64,000 nt of DNA from Pseudomonas frederiksbergensis (GTDB taxonomy: Bacteria > Pseudomonadota > Gammaproteobacteria > Pseudomonadales > Pseudomonadaceae): positions 326,150 through 390,149 of the forward strand of contig NZ_MOBP01000014.1 of assembly GCF_003732665.1 (NCBI RefSeq), written 5' to 3'. Both the position numbers and the translations under genes were made by a program. The notes under the pieces are model-generated. The model saw nothing but the letters and a program-made list of their open reading frames with translations. It ran no database searches and was not told the origin of the DNA. Below are positions 60,369 through 64,000 of the stretch, one piece after another (positions within the stretch are counted from its first letter, which is position 1; every line of letters starts with the position of its first letter).

Positions 60369-61367
60369 ATGACCGACACCCCTCATTTCCCGCTCTCCGC
60401 CGTGGTCGGCGCCGATGACTTGAAGCTCGCCCTGTACCTGACCGCCATCGACCCGAAAATCGGTGGCGTGCTGATCGAAGGCCCGCGAGGCATGGCCAAG
60501 TCGACCCTGGCCCGTGGCCTCGCGGACCTGCTCGCCAGCGGCCAGTTCGTCACCTTGCCCCTGGGCGCCACCGAAGAGCGCCTGGTCGGCACCCTCGACC
60601 TCGACGCCGCCCTGAGCGAGGGCCGTGCGCAGTTTTCCCCCGGCGTGCTGGCCAAGGCTGACGGCGGCGTGCTGTACGTCGATGAGGTCAATCTGCTGCC
60701 CGATCATCTCGTCGACCTGTTGCTCGACGTGGCCGCCAGCGGCACCAACCTGGTGGAGCGCGACGGCATTTCCCATCGGCATTCGGCGAAGTTCGTGCTG
60801 ATCGGCACCATGAACCCGGAAGAGGGCGAACTGCGTCCGCAACTGCTCGACCGCTTTGGCCTGAACGTCGCCCTCAGCGGTCACACCGCGCCGACGGAGC
60901 GGGGTCAGATCATCCGTCGGCGTCTGGCTTTCGACAGCGATCCCCAAGGCTTCTGCGCCGAATGGGAAGCTCAGCAACACGCATTGCGCGAACGCTGCCA
61001 ACAGGCGCGCAGTGCATTGGCGGGCATTCCCCTGGATGACGCCACGCTGGCGCAGATTACCGAGCGCTGTTTTGCCGCCGGGGTCGATGGCCTGCGCGCC
61101 GATCTGGTCTGGCTGCGTGCCGCCCGTGCCCACGCGGCGTGGCGCGGGGCGACGGCGATTGCCGAAGAAGACATCGACGCGGTGGCCGAGTTTGCCTTGC
61201 GCCATCGTCGCCGCGAACATTCTCACCCCGCGCCGCAACAGTCCCAACCACCTTCGACCGAAAACGCCAACCCAAGCGAAGGCCAGGGTCAATGGGGCGA
61301 AATGCCCGCTCAAGCCTTGCCAACCGGCGCCCGACGCGAAGTGCCGAGCTGGCCAAAAAAGCCCTAG
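60369..61367 (+). CDS. ChlI/BchI-like AAA+ ATPase, likely cobaltochelatase partner
   Basis: 332 residues. AAA+ ATPase of the magnesium-chelatase I class: Walker A GPRGMAKSTLARG (about 39-51), GATEERLVGTLDLDAALSEGRAQFSPGVLAKADGGVLYVDEVNLLPDHLVD with Walker B, sensor 1 LIGTMNPEEGELRPQLLDRFGLNV, and a C-terminal helical lid. The Pro/Gln-rich tail (HPAPQQSQPPSTENANPSEGQGQ) leads into GARREVPSWPKKP. Position after cobN, and absence of cobS/cobT in view, suggest that with the VWA protein it forms the ATPase motor of CobN. It could instead serve another chelatase or MoxR-like job. Confidence 0.87.
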   Translation: MTDTPHFPLSAVVGADDLKLALYLTAIDPKIGGVLIEGPRGMAKSTLARGLADLLASGQFVTLPLGATEERLVGTLDLDAALSEGRAQFSPGVLAKADGGVLYVDEVNLLPDHLVDLLLDVAASGTNLVERDGISHRHSAKFVLIGTMNPEEGELRPQLLDRFGLNVALSGHTAPTERGQIIRRRLAFDSDPQGFCAEWEAQQHALRERCQQARSALAGIPLDDATLAQITERCFAAGVDGLRADLVWLRAARAHAAWRGATAIAEEDIDAVAEFALRHRRREHSHPAPQQSQPPSTENANPSEGQGQWGEMPAQALPTGARREVPSWPKKP

Positions 61368-62032
61368 GCATTCGCCCTCGATCTGACGCGGGGGCGAATG
61401 CCAAACCCCGTGCCGGACAACTGGACAACGGCCGCCAAGGCAAGCGCCGCGCCGCGCCCCAAGGTTCGGTCAACTGGCCGGGCACCTTGCTCAACGGTCG
61501 CCCGCGTCTGCACGAAGACCTGCTGTTTCATTTGCGCACCCGTTCGCCCCACGAACTGTGGCTGGTGATCGTCGACGCCTCGGCTTCGACCCGTCGTCAT
61601 CAGGCGCTGAGTGATGCCAAGGGTTTGCTGGCGCAACTGTTCGACGACGCTTACCGGCAACGGGCGCGCCTGGCGCTGCTGACGGCCAGCGGCAATGTGC
61701 CGACATGGCAAGTGCAAGGCTTGAAAGCCTCCAACGGCTTGCGGGACTGGCTCGATGGACTGGGGGCGGGCGGCGGCACGCCGTTGCTGGCGGCACTGGG
61801 CGAAGCGGGGCAGTGGCTGGCGGCGCGGCAGAAGCGCTTCCCGGCGGAGCAGCAGCGCCTGTTGCTGGTGACGGATGGGCGGTTGAAGGAATGGTCGGGG
61901 TTGCCGGTGCTGGGGTGTCCGGGGTTGTTGATTGATATTGAGCGTGGGCCGATTCGGCTTGGGCGGGCCAGGGTGTTGGCTACTGAACTGCAGACAGACT
62001 ATCGGCATATTGATGAGCTGATTCTGGGCTGA
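61292..62032 (+). CDS. VWA-domain protein (ChlD C-domain-like), partner of the ChlI-like ATPase
   Basis: 246 residues from ATG 61292, which lies 76 bases inside the ChlI-like gene in another frame; earlier in-frame starts exist, and no good start lies after the ChlI stop, so an overlapping start is likely. The first 60 residues are basic and low-complexity (RPRSDAGANAKPRAGQLDNGRQGKRRAAPQ). The VWA fold follows: MIDAS-like D-x-S-x-S in VIVDASASTRRH, then LGAGGGTPLLAALGEAG with the conserved Thr and LLLVTDGRLKEW with the conserved Asp. This mirrors ChlD/CobT C-domains that bind ChlI/CobS. Confidence 0.83.
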   Translation: MGRNARSSLANRRPTRSAELAKKALGIRPRSDAGANAKPRAGQLDNGRQGKRRAAPQGSVNWPGTLLNGRPRLHEDLLFHLRTRSPHELWLVIVDASASTRRHQALSDAKGLLAQLFDDAYRQRARLALLTASGNVPTWQVQGLKASNGLRDWLDGLGAGGGTPLLAALGEAGQWLAARQKRFPAEQQRLLLVTDGRLKEWSGLPVLGCPGLLIDIERGPIRLGRARVLATELQTDYRHIDELILG

Positions 62033-62057
62033 GTGTTTTGGTGTCTGAGCTGGCCTC

Positions 62058-62122
62058 TTCGCGAGCAAGCCCGCTCCCACAGGGGGCATGCATTCCAATG
62101 TGGGAGCGGGCTTGCTCGCGAA
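62058..62122. repeat. REPIN, reverse arrangement
   Basis: Arms 62058-62081 and 62099-62122 point outward with a 17-base spacer, downstream of the VWA gene. The rest of 62033-62202 shows only the ribosome site of the next gene. Confidence 0.88.
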
Positions 62123-62202
62123 TGCATCACCAAGGTTTCAGATCAGCACTCCCAATCCGCATCTATGCTGCATCCAGCCAACCCCATTCACAGGAGTGAC
62201 CC

Positions 62203-63846
62203 ATGCGCGTTCTAGTCGCAAACCATCAGGACGATTTCCGCGTCAAAGCCTACGCCGGCACCAACGGCGTGCTGCTGGCCATGGACCTGGCCGAGCCGCG
62301 CCGCAAGGGGTTGCTCGGTTTTGCCATTGAAAAGCAGGCGGGCACTAAACCCTGGCTGTTCCTGTTCAACAGCCTGACTTTCCCCGGCAAGGTCCACACC
62401 TTCCCCCAGTACCACGCCACCCCCAGCGATATCGCGCCGCTGCAGAAATTTCGCTGGGCCGATTACGCGGTCAATCCAGGCACGACCCTGCACTACCGCG
62501 TGCACCTGGCCTACGGCACGCCGGATGCGCCGCAACTGGGTGAGTTTCTGGAACTGACGATCACCTCCGACGATGGCCATCCCACCAATCAAAGTGTGAT
62601 CTTCAACCGCGCCGTGGCGGCCAGTCAGGCGTTCCAGCGCAAATTTCCCGACCTCGACGCGCAGATCAGCGCCAACAAGAACATGCCCATCGAAGCCTGG
62701 CCCCTGGCGGCGCAGCAGTGGCTGGAAAACGGTTTGCTCGGGCGCTTGCTCGGGTTTATCCAGCGTGCGGTGGATGACCAGTGGGCGCTGGACGTCGCCA
62801 TCTACGAATACCAGTTGCAGTCGATTGTCGATGAGGTGAACGCCGCGTTCGCCCGTGGGGTCAAGGTGCGGGTGCTGTATCACGCGCAGCCGAACGATGA
62901 AGACACCACGATGAACGAAACCAGCCTGGAGAAGATCCCGGCGGCGAACAAGCGCGGGCGGGTCACCCACAATATCTTCCACGACAAATTCATCGTCCTG
63001 AGCAAACTCGAGGGCGGTGAGCATCGGCCGCAAGCGGTGCTCTGTGGCAGCACCAATTTCACCCCCAACGGGGTCTATCGTCAGGCCAACGTGGTGCATG
63101 TGCTCGACGACGCGCGGATCGGCGCCAGTTACCTGCAAACCTTCGAAGAGGTGTGGGCGAACCCGGCGGACGTCGGCGCGACGCGCACCTGGCTGACCAA
63201 AAACAACCCCATGGACCCGACGCAGCCGCTGTTCGCCGGGTTCTCACCGCGTACCGGCCAGGGCGACTTGCACGAGTTTGTGCAGATCATCAACGGCGCG
63301 AAAAAAGATGTGCTGTTCGTCACCGCGTTCGCCTTGCCCGACGACATCCTCAACGCCTTGCTCGGCGAGCCCCACGACGACATCCTGCGCTACGGCCTGC
63401 AAAACACCGTCAGCCGCATCACCGGTTTCCACGCCGACCGCACTGCCGAATTCGCCGCCACCGCGCTGCTCAACACCGGGCTGGAAGGTTGGCTCAAGGA
63501 AAACATGAAAGGCCAGAAGGGCAACCTGCTGGTGCACACCAAAGCCATCGTCACTGACTTCACCAGCGACGCACCGACCATCATCAGCGGCAGCCACAAC
63601 CTCAGCGCGGCGGCCAGTAATGGCAATGACGAGAACTACCTGATCATTCGCGGTGATACGGACCTGGCGGACCGCTATGGCCTGGAGTTGCTGCGGTTTT
63701 ATGAGCATTACCGGTTCAGGTATTTTGCGAAGAAACTGGCGTTGAAAGAGGTCCAGCCGCTGGCGGCGGATGACAGTTGGACCAATGATTATTTTGTGGA
63801 GGGGGATTTGCGGCAGTTGTCACGACTGCGATTCTCCGGCCGCTAG
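62203..63846 (+). CDS. Phospholipase D-like domain protein
   Basis: 547 residues, no signal peptide. Residues 1-170 form a beta-rich N-domain (VLVANHQDDFRVKAYAGTNGVLLAMDLAEPRRKGLLGFAIEK). The PLD part has two half-sites: His260-x-Lys262 in HDKFIVLS followed by GSTNFTPNG, and a full H-x-K-x4-D in His445-TKAIVTD452 followed by GSHNLSAAASNGNDENYL. The first half-site has Ser where Asp is usual, and the second GS-x-N is intact. CAGGAGTG precedes ATG 62203. May cleave phosphodiesters in lipid or nucleic acid; substrate unknown. It stands alone between two REPINs. Confidence 0.83.
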   Translation: MRVLVANHQDDFRVKAYAGTNGVLLAMDLAEPRRKGLLGFAIEKQAGTKPWLFLFNSLTFPGKVHTFPQYHATPSDIAPLQKFRWADYAVNPGTTLHYRVHLAYGTPDAPQLGEFLELTITSDDGHPTNQSVIFNRAVAASQAFQRKFPDLDAQISANKNMPIEAWPLAAQQWLENGLLGRLLGFIQRAVDDQWALDVAIYEYQLQSIVDEVNAAFARGVKVRVLYHAQPNDEDTTMNETSLEKIPAANKRGRVTHNIFHDKFIVLSKLEGGEHRPQAVLCGSTNFTPNGVYRQANVVHVLDDARIGASYLQTFEEVWANPADVGATRTWLTKNNPMDPTQPLFAGFSPRTGQGDLHEFVQIINGAKKDVLFVTAFALPDDILNALLGEPHDDILRYGLQNTVSRITGFHADRTAEFAATALLNTGLEGWLKENMKGQKGNLLVHTKAIVTDFTSDAPTIISGSHNLSAAASNGNDENYLIIRGDTDLADRYGLELLRFYEHYRFRYFAKKLALKEVQPLAADDSWTNDYFVEGDLRQLSRLRFSGR

Positions 63847-63855
63847 AAAACTCCC

Positions 63856-63945
63856 TGTGGGAGCGGGCTTGCTCGCGAAGGCGGCGTGTCCGTCAACATC
63901 AATATCGACTGACCCAACGCTTTCGCGAGCAAGCCCGCTCCCACA
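63856..63945. repeat. REPIN (inverted REP pair)
   Basis: Canonical pair directly after the phospholipase D-like gene. A further left arm (TGTGGGAGCG) begins at 63991 and runs off the window end. Nothing else is seen in 63847-64000. Confidence 0.9.
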
Positions 63946-64000
63946 TTGATTGGCGGTGTGACTGTGATTTTTACCATCACCCAGCTCTACTGTGGGAGCG

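Overview
The window is chromosomal DNA from a fluorescent-group Pseudomonas. It has high GC, dense pseudomonad gene families (dnaE2, cti, cobalamin-dependent metH, nfuA, cysI with its DUF934 partner, the cob/cbt cluster), and about twenty intergenic inverted pairs of the GTGGGAGCGGGC...GCTCGCGAA type that are typical of P. fluorescens REP/REPIN elements. No rRNA, tRNA, prophage, transposase or CRISPR array was seen. Most of it reads as core genome. The main accessory-looking block is the pair of giant leucine-rich-repeat proteins at 30.8-39.6 kb.

Layout. 1-2882: 3' part of dnaE2. 3292-5017: three-lipoprotein operon (CsgG-like, DUF4810, DUF799). 5287-7398: PAS hybrid sensor kinase. 7541-10165: short UvrA paralogue. 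10289-15710 (minus): six overlapping genes forming a stressosome-type module (RsbR, RsbS, RsbT, SpoIIE-type phosphatase with an anti-sigma-type ATPase domain, histidine kinase, receiver-PAS-kinase-receiver hybrid), with no sigma-B gene. 16088-17736: small stress-type and disordered proteins plus DUF4142. 17989-20219 (minus): membrane fatty-acid-hydroxylase/SRPBCC fusion coupled to a strictosidine-synthase-like propeller protein. 20306-24063: LysR regulator divergent from a GH63-like glucosidase. 24178-28116 (minus): HoxX-like formyltransferase/crotonase fusion and a Tat-exported YtcJ-type amidohydrolase. 28301-30620: SCP2 protein, histidine phosphatase, SohB. 30835-39613: two overlapping paralogous LRR proteins of the NEL (IpaH-like ubiquitin ligase) family. 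39680-41816 (minus): DUF934 and CysI. 42111-43636: small membrane protein, periplasmic binding protein, DUF2970. 44096-47806 (minus): metH. 47962-52122: cti, acyltransferase 3, nfuA. 52294-62032: cobalamin region with cobM, cobE, cbtA and cbtB on minus and cobW, cobN, ChlI-like and VWA genes on plus, read outward from two divergent cobalamin riboswitches. 62203-63846: phospholipase D-like protein.

How the genes work together. The cobalamin block combines cobalt uptake (CbtAB), ring synthesis (CobM, CobE), metal handling (CobW) and cobalt insertion (CobN, probably powered by the ChlI/VWA pair). Both arms are preceded by B12-sensing leaders, and the B12 user metH lies nearby. The stressosome block appears to send an RsbRST signal into a PP2C phosphatase and a two-kinase phosphorelay.

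The three most notable points follow. Both NEL-family proteins lack the expected catalytic cysteine: Ser is aligned there in the first, and Asn in the second, whose domain also ends right after that point. A complete REPIN lies in frame inside cobN. The stressosome module is joined to histidine kinases rather than to a sigma factor. All family assignments come from reading motifs by eye; no searches were run.
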